NCBI RefSeq assembly: GCF_923079645.1
Contig: NZ_CAKLPY010000002.1
Location: 1,550,001-1,614,000, forward strand
Length of the DNA stretch: 64,000 nt
DNA from: Emticicia aquatica
GTDB lineage: Bacteria > Bacteroidota > Bacteroidia > Cytophagales > Spirosomataceae
Reading direction: 5' to 3'
In this document: in pieces, positions 45,470 to 55,821 of the stretch
How positions within the stretch are numbered: the stretch's first letter is position 1
Layout: every line of letters begins with the position of its first letter
Notes under the pieces: model-generated
Databases searched by the model: none
The model's input: only the letters and a program-made list of their open reading frames with translations
Told to the model about the DNA's origin: nothing
Translations under genes and position numbers: made by a program

Positions 45470-46801
45470 CTATTTTTTGAACTTCAAGACCAAATTTGGC
45501 TGTATGGCGTGTTGGTTATTTGATTTATCCCAAATCGCAAATCCAAACTGTTGGTCTTTTAGGCTTGAAAAATCAACGTCTTGTTTTAATACATCAGATG
45601 TTTTCAATAAACGTTTGTATTCAACAACCCAACCAGCACCAGTATGAACTGCTGCACATGTAATATCGGCTCTTCCACCAATTAAAGGTGACGCAATAAA
45701 ACTTGGGATTGCTTTTGGCCCTACGCCGCCTGTTACGGCATCACCAACTCTTTGAAAATCAGTACCAACCGTTGGGTCAATCGTGCCACCATTATAAGTT
45801 AGCACTCCAGTTGAACTAACAGCCGTAACTTTCACTGCTTTTCCACCAGCCAAAGTATCAGCAGCAAGAATATAGTTATAATTAGTTGCCGTAGGAATTA
45901 ACCACATTGGAACTGTAACGGAAGCACCTTTTCCATCTATTTTCAATGATTGTCTGTTATTAAATGACCCTTGTGCTTGGGTTGTGGTGTAAGTTGGTCT
46001 ATTAGGCCATGTGCTAGAAGTTCCAGATACGACAATGCCATCTACGTGTCTTCCATTACCATTACCGCCAGTTAAGTTAGTAACTCCTGGGCCACCAGCC
46101 CAGTCTTGATAATTATCATCCATTTGGTTAAATACTAAATCCTTGCTTAAATGTCCCCACCACATATCAATTTTTTCATTGGCTCCATTGGTATAGTGAT
46201 TACCACTTCCAGCGTTAGATTTATAAACTGCAGGTGTTAGCGAATAATCAGTATAAGGAGTAAAAACATGACAACTCGCATAGCAAGTTTGAGTTGTAAA
46301 TTTTGGAGTAGAGAAATCAATATTCCATAACATTGCCATTTTGTCTTCACCAAAGTCTGTTCTTGTCAAAACACCATTTCCATCAAAGGTTCTACTGGAA
46401 GGTTCTTGAGCCCAAAGATTTGTTTTTGGATTAAAATACCAAGGTGTAATATTTACGCTTTTGGTGTTATCTGCGTATTCTGCTAAAAAATATATATACT
46501 TATCATCATACATCGAACGTATTGATGTAGGATAACTATCACCAATATATCCACTAAAAAGTGCATTGCCTGGGTCTGGTACAACCAAGTTAAATTTTAG
46601 TTTGGTTGCGTTATCCCACATTGGCTCAATAGTGCCATCGATTGTAGGAGAAGTGGAAACCTTAATAGAAGTAAGGTCAGTAGAAGCATTTGTTTGAAGT
46701 GTATCTAACACTTGATCATCTTTTGTACAACTGATGTCGTAAAAAACAGCTAACACGAAAGCTGTTATTACCCACGGGTACTTTGTCTTAAAAAGTTTCA
46801 T
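45470..46801 (-). CDS. Ethylbenzene-dehydrogenase-related heme-binding lipoprotein with CX3CH motif
   Basis: The 443-residue protein has an N-terminal lipobox-like DISC (Cys about 25). The domain starts VSTSPTIDGTIEPMWDNATKLKF, the opening of EB_dh/DOMON-type heme-b domains (PF09459), and ends FGFAIWDKSNNQHAIQPNLVLKFKK with the usual Trp/His elements. TQTCYASCHVF carries C-x3-C-H, an unusual spacing. It is first in the unit, so it probably is a surface electron acceptor or donor. It has no linked molybdopterin catalytic subunit. A possible promoter, TATCTTTG on the minus strand, sits at 47037-47030, far upstream. Confidence 0.78.
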   Translation of the reverse strand: MKLFKTKYPWVITAFVLAVFYDISCTKDDQVLDTLQTNASTDLTSIKVSTSPTIDGTIEPMWDNATKLKFNLVVPDPGNALFSGYIGDSYPTSIRSMYDDKYIYFLAEYADNTKSVNITPWYFNPKTNLWAQEPSSRTFDGNGVLTRTDFGEDKMAMLWNIDFSTPKFTTQTCYASCHVFTPYTDYSLTPAVYKSNAGSGNHYTNGANEKIDMWWGHLSKDLVFNQMDDNYQDWAGGPGVTNLTGGNGNGRHVDGIVVSGTSSTWPNRPTYTTTQAQGSFNNRQSLKIDGKGASVTVPMWLIPTATNYNYILAADTLAGGKAVKVTAVSSTGVLTYNGGTIDPTVGTDFQRVGDAVTGGVGPKAIPSFIASPLIGGRADITCAAVHTGAGWVVEYKRLLKTSDVLKQDVDFSSLKDQQFGFAIWDKSNNQHAIQPNLVLKFKK

Positions 46802-47091
46802 AAAAACTTATTTTAGGTAAGAAATAATACTGCTTGAAATCGAAAGCAATTTCGGGTCAGTACAAAAACTAAAATATGATGAAACCACTTGGAGTAATAT
46901 GACTTAAAACATAAGTTTTAAATTAATGTAATAAAAAAAGAGTTAGATTAACAAAAATCCGAATTTCACTGAGACTTTAGTATGAATGTAGTTTTAAAAC
47001 TAATCGGTATATATTTTTTCAGGATGAGTCAAAGATAGAAAAGTAAAAAAAAATACTAGTTGGTAGTTGTTTACCCGCTCTTTGGGACTTT
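46802..47091. other. AT-rich intergenic region before the recombinase pseudogene
   Basis: No gene is seen. One minus-strand TAnnTTTG match (TATCTTTG at 47037-47030) could serve the heme-lipoprotein unit 230 bp away. Confidence 0.4.
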
Positions 47092-48157
47092 AAATTACAA
47101 CACCCTAAACATAAACATCCCCAATTTAGAGATTTAGAAATCTTGATTGAAAAAAAGAAATCAGAGGCAAAAAAACTATTAATTGCATTAGAGGATGAAA
47201 AGAAAATTTTTCATTAACCGATTTTGAAAAAGGATTACAAACAAAAAATGAATCTAAATCAGTTTTTGTTTTTTTAGATTTGCTAATCGCAAAACTTACA
47301 GAAGAGAATAGAATTGGGAATGCAGATGTTTATAAAGATTTAAAACGATTTCTTAGTCGATTTCGGAATGAAAAAGATATGGGATTTGCTGAAATTGACG
47401 AGTTATTTTTGAGAAAAATAGAACAAGATTGTAGAAATAGGGGAATGTCTGAAGTTTCGAAGAGTACATATTTTCGTACTCTTCATGCCTTATATAATAA
47501 AGCTATTACAGAAAAGTATGCTAAGCAAATAAACTATCCTTTTTCAGATTTTAAAATTTCTAAATTTAATACTAAAACCGAAAATCGTGCGATTTATTGG
47601 GAAGATATACAAAAAATTATAAATTTAGATATTCCAAAAGAATCAGATTTATACGATACTCAGCAATTGTTTATTTTTAGTTATTTTGCTTGGGTATTAA
47701 TTTTGCTGATATAGCTACGTTGGAATGATCTGACCTTAAAAATAATGTTTTGAAATATATCCGTTCAAAAAATGATAGGTTATATACTATTCCATTAATA
47801 GCAGAAGCAATAAATATAATAGATTATTATCGACAATATCGAAGAGATAATTATATTTTTCCAATCCTTTATAAGAAACGTCATCAGACAGCTACATCTA
47901 TTTATAACCGAATAAAGAAAATAAATCGTGAGGTAAATACTAATCTTAAAGAGATAGCCTCAATGATTGGTATTGATGCAGATATTACATTTTATGTAGC
48001 TCGGCATACATTTGCCACAGTTTTAAAGAGAAAAGGCTTACCAACTCCAGTCATTCAAGAAATGATGGGTCACGATTCTGAAAAAACTACTCAGATTTAT
48101 TTAGATGATTTTGATAATGAAGTGCTTTATGATGCTTCAAAAATGCTAGTAAATTAA
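47092..48157 (+). pseudogene. Tyrosine recombinase/phage integrase, inactivated
   Basis: Three open segments in different frames together read as one Bacteroidota-type integrase. The first (to the stop at 47215) encodes HPKHKHPQFRDLEILIEKKK, typical of the N-terminal arm. The second (to 47714) is the core-binding SAM-like domain (AEIDELFLRKIEQDCRNRGM). The third (to 48157) has the catalytic C-terminus: FYVARHTFATVLKRKG, MMGHDSEKTTQIYL with the nucleophile Tyr. Breaks are a one-base loss at about 47203-47211, a second frameshift near 47690 and TGA at 47726 where the family has Trp (LE-stop-SDL). The 5' end of the gene is not clear. The remnant stops 19 bp before the CRISPR array. Confidence 0.88.
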
Positions 48158-48176
48158 AGTTAGATAAACATATTGA

Positions 48177-51100
48177 ATTTCAATCCTTATTCTTTTGGAA
48201 GGTGATCTTATAAAAAAGATGGTTATTGGGAAAATTATTGGTATAATGGGTTTCAATCCTTATTCTTTTGGAAGGTGTTCTTAAATCTAATTTCCAGTTT
48301 CTGTTGAAATATGCAAGTGAGAGTTTCAATCCTTATTCTTTTGGAAGGTGTTCTTAAATTTGTTAGAGTTTTTGTTAATTTCTATTTACTTTATTAGTTT
48401 CAATCCTTATTCTTTTGGAAGGTGTTCTTAAATGGTATTGGAATTTTGGTTGTAAATATTTTTTAATAATCTTTATTTCAATCCTTATTCTTTTGGAAGG
48501 TGTTCTTAAATAATATTAATACTAGAAGGGTTGCTGCCTATTCTGATTGTTTCAATCCTTATTCTTTTGGAAGGTGTTCTTAAATTTTTATGCAAGCAAT
48601 TTCAAAGCACCGTTTTCTATAGTTTTAATCCTTATTCTTTTGGAAGGTGTTCTTAAATTTATTTTAATCGTTCTGACGGTGCTTTTTTAATCATTAGTTT
48701 CAATCCTTATTCTTTTGGAAGGTGTTCTTAAATTCCGCTATTAGATCTCACTTTATATGCACCATGCTTGTTTCAATCCTTATTATTTTGGAAGGTGTTC
48801 TTAAATATTATCTTTCAAAATAATTATGCGTTTACTACTTTCTTGTTTTCAATCCTTATTCTTTTGGAAGGTGTTCTTAAATTATTTTAGTCCCTTGATG
48901 TATCATTTTTTTATTTTTGTTTCAATCCTTATTCTTTTGGAAGGTGTTCTTAAATTTTGCCAAGTGGTCTTTCAGGGCTTTCAATTTTATTGTGTTTCAA
49001 TCCTTATTCTTTTGGAAGGTGTTCTTAAATGGGTAGCAGTGCCAGGTGCATAACAGAAATCTTGCTGTTTCAATCCTTATTCTTTTGGAAGGTGTTCTTA
49101 AATAGATTGTGAGGATGTTGACCTTCTGATTTCTACTATGTTTCAATCCTTATTCTTTTGGAAGGTGTTCTTAAATTTGAGTGTTCAATAAAAACGGAAT
49201 TGAAATATTGCTCGTTTCAATCCTTATTCTTTTGGAAGGTGTTCTTAAATCTTGAATATCGTTGATAACCTTTCCAAGTTGTCCACGTTTCAATCCTTAT
49301 TCTTTTGGAAGGTGTTCTTAAATTATGTCAGATGTTTTTGAGTTTACATCGACCAGCAAGTTTCAATCCTTATTCTTTTGGAAGGTGTTCTTAAATGCGA
49401 ATATCTTTAGCCTCTTTAGTTGTAGATAAATTGTTTCAATCCTTATTCTTTTGGAAGGTGTTCTTAAATAACCTTCTTACTTTTGACATACACAAACGGG
49501 CAACGTTTCAATCCTTATTCTTTTGGAAGGTGTTCTTAAATTTGAAAGCGGTGAAGGTAAGCACTTAGAAGGTTTTGGTTTCAATCCTTATTCTTTTGGA
49601 AGGTGTTCTTAAATTAATATCCGCACGTTTCGGCCACTCTACATCAGGCGGTTTCAATCCTTATTCTTTTGGAAGGTGTTCTTAAATCTGACTTGTTTGA
49701 TTATACTCCAGTTGAGACAATAAAGTTTCAATCCTTATTCTTTTGGAAGGTGTTCTTAAATGTAAAGATGCTGAATTGTTGGTTGCTCAAACTGATGGTT
49801 TCAATCCTTATTCTTTTGGAAGGTGTTCTTAAATAGTACGAGTTTGATGGTCATACTACAAATGACGTTTGTTTCAATCCTTATTCTTTTGGAAGGTGTT
49901 CTTAAATATAATCATTATAGATTATGTTCATTATTGCATGACTGGTTTCAATCCTTATTCTTTTGGAAGGTGTTCTTAAATATGTGTAAAGCGTTTTTAA
50001 ATCCTGCTCGCTTTGCATGTTTCAATCCTTATTCTTTTGGAAGGTGTTCTTAAATAATAATTCCACTGGTCAAATGAGCAGTCGAGTTTTGGTTTCAATC
50101 CTTATTCTTTTGGAAGGTGTTCTTAAATTTTTTCATGTTTAGTTAGTATAAGTTCTTTAATCTTTTGTTTCAATCCTTATTCTTTTGGAAGGTGTTCTTA
50201 AATAATGCGTAACACCTTCGCCATCAACTACATCATTTATGGTTTCAATCCTTATTCTTTTGGAAGGTGTTCTTAAATTTGCAACTACAACGGAAGAATT
50301 TGCCTATTTGCACGCTAGTTTCAATCCTTATTCTTTTGGAAGGTGTTCTTAAATTTCGGGTAAAGAATTGAGAGGAACTATAAAGTATATCCTGTTTCAA
50401 TCCTTATTCTTTTGGAAGGTGTTCTTAAATAGTATAAAACTATTAACTAAACAATGAATATAACACCGTTTCAATCCTTATTCTTTTGGAAGGTGTTCTT
50501 AAATATTCCTGTGTCTTTTGCTTACTTTGCTCGGTGTCAAGTTTCAATCCTTATTCTTTTGGAAGGTGTTCTTAAATTCAAAATTCGATGGCATGAATAT
50601 TCGGGGAATGAGAGTTTCAATCCTTATTCTTTTGGAAGGTGTTCTTAAATTGTTGTGTTTCACTCGCACCCGACAAGCTTAGGGTGTTTCAATCCTTATT
50701 CTTTTGGAAGGTGTTCTTAAATTTACAGAAAAAAAATACAATGATAATGTAGCTTTCTTGTTTCAATCCTTATTCTTTTGGAAGGTGTTCTTAAATTACT
50801 ACCCGTTTCCAGCTTAAAGCTACTAAGTCCGTGTTTCAATCCTTATTCTTTTGGAAGGTGTTCTTAAATCTAATGTTGAGCAACTTACTTACGTCGAAAG
50901 ATACTTGTTTCAATCCTTATTCTTTTGGAAGGTGTTCTTAAATAGCCTAGACTATACCTAGAAATAGCCCTAGAAAATACCGTTTCAATCCTTATTCTTT
51001 TGGAAGGTGTTCTTAAATAATTCTCGGTTTTGTTCGACGGTTTGGGCTATTTTCTGTTTCAATCCTTATTCTTTTGGAAGGTGTTCTTAAATTTCTATTT

Positions 51101-54100
51101 TAGTAGAAAAGCGAATATTCTAAAATAAGTTTCAATCCTTATTCTTTTGGAAGGTGTTCTTAAATTTGATTGGTTTTTTCGGGTGTGCCACTAAGTGAAA
51201 GTTTCAATCCTTATTCTTTTGGAAGGTGTTCTTAAATCTTTTTAATGTTTAATTTATATGCAAATGTAAGAAAGTTTCAATCCTTATTCTTTTGGAAGGT
51301 GTTCTTAAATATAGCGGAAGATGAAAGATACAGCTTATCCTGTTCGGTTTCAATCCTTATTCTTTTGGAAGGTGTTCTTAAATAGTGTGCAATCTTTTTT
51401 TAGTGCATTGCCTAGTGTTCTGTTTCAATCCTTATTCTTTTGGAAGGTGTTCTTAAATAGACCCGATAACAGACGAACAGCTAATTGAATACTTGTTTCA
51501 ATCCTTATTCTTTTGGAAGGTGTTCTTAAATAGGATGAACAAAAAATCATTGAAATTGCGGGTTATAGTTTCAATCCTTATTCTTTTGGAAGGTGTTCTT
51601 AAATGCCCAACCAATGGGAGATTATTCGTTTTCCTGCATGTTTCAATCCTTATTCTTTTGGAAGGTGTTCTTAAATATTCCCCGTTAGAACTTGTTTCAA
51701 GCAATATTAATGGTTTCAATCCTTATTCTTTTGGAAGGTGTTCTTAAATAATTATTGGTAAAAAAGGATTAGAAGATGACTTTTTGTTTCAATCCTTATT
51801 CTTTTGGAAGGTGTTCTTAAATCAATGCAGCCCTAACAAAAGCTAAATTAATTTGGGAGTTTCAATCCTTATTCTTTTGGAAGGTGTTCTTAAATTGTTC
51901 TGTTTGACATGATTTTGTGATTGATTGCGTTAGTTTCAATCCTTATTCTTTTGGAAGGTGTTCTTAAATATGTGCCTGAATCTGCAAAAGTTGTGGTTGA
52001 AAGTTGTTTCAATCCTTATTCTTTTGGAAGGTGTTCTTAAATTATGTTTTTTTGCTAGCGAAGGGAGCTTTTTGATTTGTTTCAATCCTTATTCTTTTGG
52101 AAGGTGTTCTTAAATACTATTAGTTTTCAAAAACCCAGTCCCATAGTTGCGTTTCAATCCTTATTCTTTTGGAAGGTGTTCTTAAATTTGCTGAGCTTTA
52201 TGGAAAAAACTAACTGATTTTTGTTTCAATCCTTATTCTTTTGGAAGGTGTTCTTAAATATTTGCAGGGACTGAGAGTGAAACTCAAGAAGATTGTAGAG
52301 TTTCAATCCTTATTCTTTTGGAAGGTGTTCTTAAATATCCAAATCTTGTTTTCATTTTCAATTTGTTTTGTGTTTCAATCCTTATTCTTTTGGAAGGTGT
52401 TCTTAAATTGGCACGCTGCTATCACTAATCAACCGTCGTTCCCTAAGTTTCAATCCTTATTCTTTTGGAAGGTGTTCTTAAATACTCAACCGCAATCTTA
52501 TTTACTTCAGCAATAGTCAGTTTCAATCCTTATTCTTTTGGAAGGTGTTCTTAAATTGATGAATCTGCGTTTCAAAAAAGAAGTTTTTTTTCGTTTCAAT
52601 CCTTATTCTTTTGGAAGGTGTTCTTAAATCGTTGTTTGTGTTCCCATTTGTTCTAGTTTTTGTTTGTTTCAATCCTTATTCTTTTGGAAGGTGTTCTTAA
52701 ATTTTTTATTGGTTTTTGGATGTAGTATTGGGTTTTCTGTTTCAATCCTTATTCTTTTGGAAGGTGTTCTTAAATTTTCGCAGCACTTTCAGCCCCAGCC
52801 CCATACTGATTGTTTCAATCCTTATTCTTTTGGAAGGTGTTCTTAAATTTGATGCAGTACTAAACAATGAAGCCGATTATAATAAGTTTCAATCCTTATT
52901 CTTTTGGAAGGTGTTCTTAAATAACCTCATCACGTATCACAACCATATCAGTACATTTTGTTTCAATCCTTATTCTTTTGGAAGGTGTTCTTAAATCTTT
53001 TTACGGCCAGTTCTTTTTTTGCCACCTAGATTGTTTCAATCCTTATTCTTTTGGAAGGTGTTCTTAAATGTGGCCACCTGTGGGTAAAACTTTTTGGCGT
53101 TGTCAGTTTCAATCCTTATTCTTTTGGAAGGTGTTCTTAAATTGCTAGTTCGTCAAGATTTACGATTAGGTTTGAACAGTTTCAATCCTTATTCTTTTGG
53201 AAGGTGTTCTTAAATCAAAAGGAAAATCTGAAAAAGAAGGGCATGAAGAAGGTTTCAATCCTTATTCTTTTGGAAGGTGTTCTTAAATACCCAACCAAAT
53301 TAAGCCCGTTTGTAATGGCATATCTTGTTTCAATCCTTATTCTTTTGGAAGGTGTTCTTAAATTGTTTGGAAAGTACATACCCTACATTTCATAGTAGAT
53401 AGTTTCAATCCTTATTCTTTTGGAAGGTGTTCTTAAATTATATCAGTCTTGTAGCTTTCGTAGCTATTGTCTTTGTTTCAATCCTTATTCTTTTGGAAGG
53501 TGTTCTTAAATATTCTCGGTTTTGTTCGACGGTTTGGGCTATTTTTTGTTTCAATCCTTATTCTTTTGGAAGGTGTTCTTAAATAATCGTCGAAGCAGTC
53601 GCTATAATCATACTGCCGTTGTTTCAATCCTTATTCTTTTGGAAGGTGTTCTTAAATCTTCTTCACCAAGTATGCAAGCCCACTCAAGCGGATGGTTTCA
53701 ATCCTTATTCTTTTGGAAGGTGTTCTTAAATCTTCCTGACCCCGATAAGTATTGATTTCATTGATTCTGTTTCAATCCTTATTCTTTTGGAAGGTGTTCT
53801 TAAATTTAATGGAATTATAGTGGTACATATTTTTAACAATGTTTCAATCCTTATTCTTTTGGAAGGTGTTCTTAAATCGCACCCATTTTTTTAAATGAAA
53901 ATTCCATCGTATAGTTTCAATCCTTATTCTTTTGGAAGGTGTTCTTAAATAACCTCATCACGTATCACAACCATATCAGTAAATTTGTTTCAATCCTTAT
54001 TCTTTTGGAAGGTGTTCTTAAATAATGAGAAAACTTTATGAAAAGGGGAAAAATCTTAAGTTTCAATCCTTATTCTTTTGGAAGGTGTTCTTAAATATCA

Positions 54101-54757
54101 AAATCTCTCGATGTTGCTTCGTGTCGTGATCAGTTTCAATCCTTATTCTTTTGGAAGGTGTTCTTAAATAATGTAAATATTCAACAGAAAAAAGGTGTTT
54201 GGTACTGTTTCAATCCTTATTCTTTTGGAAGGTGTTCTTAAATATAATTATGCACCTTGTGTAGAAATTGATAAATTAGTTTCAATCCTTATTCTTTTGG
54301 AAGGTGTTCTTAAATAATGACACCCTGTTTGGCACAATTTTCATACTATTATGTTTCAATCCTTATTCTTTTGGAAGGTGTTCTTAAATATCTACTCCTT
54401 CTTGTAGGTATATAACTTTAGAGTCGTTTCAATCCTTATTCTTTTGGAAGGTGTTCTTAAATTAAATCTCAAAAGAAACAAAATAAAGAAGGATATTTGT
54501 TTCAATCCTTATTCTTTTGGAAGGTGTTCTTAAATCACCATAATCAGTGCCATTATTAGGGTTAGTAGTGGGTTTCAATCCTTATTCTTTTGGAAGGTGT
54601 TCTTAAATTCCAAGTGTGAAATGTTATATAATAATGTATTATGTGTTTCAATCCTTATTCTTTTGGAAGGTGTTCTTAAATTTTAAATCTAATGTATCAA
54701 GACAAAAAGTATGTGTGTCGGTTTCAATCCTTATTCTTTTGGAAGGTGTTCTTAAAT
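48177..54757 (-). CRISPR. Type I-B CRISPR array, 90 repeats of 37 bp and 89 spacers
   Basis: The repeat on the plus strand runs from GTTTCAATCC to GTTCTTAAAT; on the minus strand it ends in AAGGATTGAAAC, so crRNAs would carry the 8-nt 5' handle AUUGAAAC. Just 5' of the handle, CCTT and AAGG can form a 4-bp stem for Cas6. Repeats start every 72-78 bp, giving spacers of 35-41 nt (mostly 36). All variant repeats lie at the left end: 48177 (four changes), 48475, 48622, 48770 and 48846. This polarity puts the leader at the right, next to cas4. Two pairs of near-identical spacers are present (see findings). The count of 90 was made by hand from repeat starts. Confidence 0.98.
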
Positions 54758-54953
54758 CCGTTGGTTTGACTAATTGCCTGATAATCAATGAGTTGAAGCC
54801 ACTTTATATATGTTCTTTTTTCTGTTTTTAGTACGTCAAAGAACTCTTTTTGGCTTGTTTTCTGATATTTTCCGTAAATATAAAACATTGACTACCAGCG
54901 ATTTACAACGCCATTTTTAATTGACAAAAATAAATTAATACTCGGAACTAAAA
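54758..54953 (-). promoter_or_regulatory. CRISPR leader
   Basis: This 196-bp AT-rich non-coding stretch lies between the intact right-most repeat and the cas4 stop. On the minus strand 54932-54925 reads TATTTTTG, a TAnnTTTG match, which would start array transcription about 160 nt before the first repeat. The assignment rests on array polarity and position. Confidence 0.7.
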
Positions 54954-55526
54954 TTATTGGGTACAAATATTCCTATATGTGCAAGTTAAGCATCTTTGCT
55001 TGTATTTTGTAGCTTTAGGATACAAATTTTTATCAATCATTGATACTATCTCTCTGGCATATTCTTTCACCAATTGTTTGTCTGAATCTTTAATTTCAAC
55101 ATCAATCAATTTGTTATTACTTCTCGTATAAACCAAAAAACCTTTTTCAACTTTACAACCGAAATTTTCTTCAATTAACCATGCGTAACAGTATAATTGT
55201 GTTTTATATGTTTCATAAGTTTTTTCATCATATTGAGCAAATTTATAATCTAATGGCGACATTGTTCCGTTTTCTAATTTGACTACTTCGTCAATTCTTC
55301 CTCTCAATAAATCACTTGTTAGATATTGGTCATTATATCGTTCTACCACCCCTATACGTCGTCGTAAATAGTCTTTATTTTGTTCTAATTTTTTATCGTG
55401 TACTTCTCGCCCTCTTTGTACTTTATAATGACGGTCTTCGTATTGCGGAATCGCCAAAACATACTCAAAAAAAGTAAATCTTGGACAATACAAGTATTCA
55501 ATAATATGTGAAGGTGTAATTGTCAT
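54954..55526 (-). CDS. cas4: CRISPR-associated exonuclease Cas4
   Basis: The 190-residue protein is a RecB-like nuclease. N-terminal YLYCPRFTFFEYV gives the first Fe-S Cys, GRIDEVVKLENG and MSPLDYKFAQYDEKTYETYKTQLYCYAWLIE are RecB motifs II, III and QhxxY, and RCLTCTYRNICT supplies the three C-terminal Cys ligands. Cas4 trims prespacers and selects the PAM with Cas1-Cas2. In this operon it is last, after cas2, with a 2-bp gap, and lies next to the leader. In many I-B loci cas4 comes before cas1. Confidence 0.94.
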   Translation of the reverse strand: MTITPSHIIEYLYCPRFTFFEYVLAIPQYEDRHYKVQRGREVHDKKLEQNKDYLRRRIGVVERYNDQYLTSDLLRGRIDEVVKLENGTMSPLDYKFAQYDEKTYETYKTQLYCYAWLIEENFGCKVEKGFLVYTRSNNKLIDVEIKDSDKQLVKEYAREIVSMIDKNLYPKATKYKQRCLTCTYRNICTQ

Positions 55527-55528
55527 TT

Positions 55529-55819
55529 TTATAAAAACAATGCGTTTACTTCATCTGTAATCAATTTTTTATCAAATGCCTGACCCAATAACACCGTTTC
55601 TTGCAATTCATTTTTTGACATTGGGAAAATATAAACAGAATCGCTTTCCTCATTAATCAATTCCTCAATTTGAAGTTGTAAAGTATCTTTTCTACTTTTA
55701 TCAAGCGTACCTAAAAACACTGAAAACTGCACCCGATAAAGCCCTGCTTGTTTACAAACTTTGGCTACCTTCGTGCGAGCTTTATCATTCTCAATATCGT
55801 ACATTACCCATGCAATCAT
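55529..55819 (-). CDS. cas2: CRISPR-associated protein Cas2
   Basis: The 96-residue protein starts MIAWVMYDIENDKARTKVAK, the Cas2 ferredoxin-like fold with the conserved Asp after strand 1, and continues with YRVQFSVFLGTLDKS and DSVYIFPMS. The Cas2 dimer bridges Cas1 dimers in the spacer integrase. It lies 2 bp from cas1 and 2 bp from cas4. Confidence 0.95.
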   Translation of the reverse strand: MIAWVMYDIENDKARTKVAKVCKQAGLYRVQFSVFLGTLDKSRKDTLQLQIEELINEESDSVYIFPMSKNELQETVLLGQAFDKKLITDEVNALFL

Positions 55820-55821
55820 TG

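Noticed and set aside
48177..54757. Array transcribed on the plus strand from a leader next to the integrase remnant
   Set aside because: On the plus strand the repeat would not end in ATTGAAAC, the degenerate repeats lie at that end, and the cas genes and leader-like DNA are at the other.
48826..54831. A dozen short frames with repeating FQSLFFWKVFLN or SILILLEGVLK peptides
   Set aside because: They are translations of the CRISPR repeat in different frames and are not genes.
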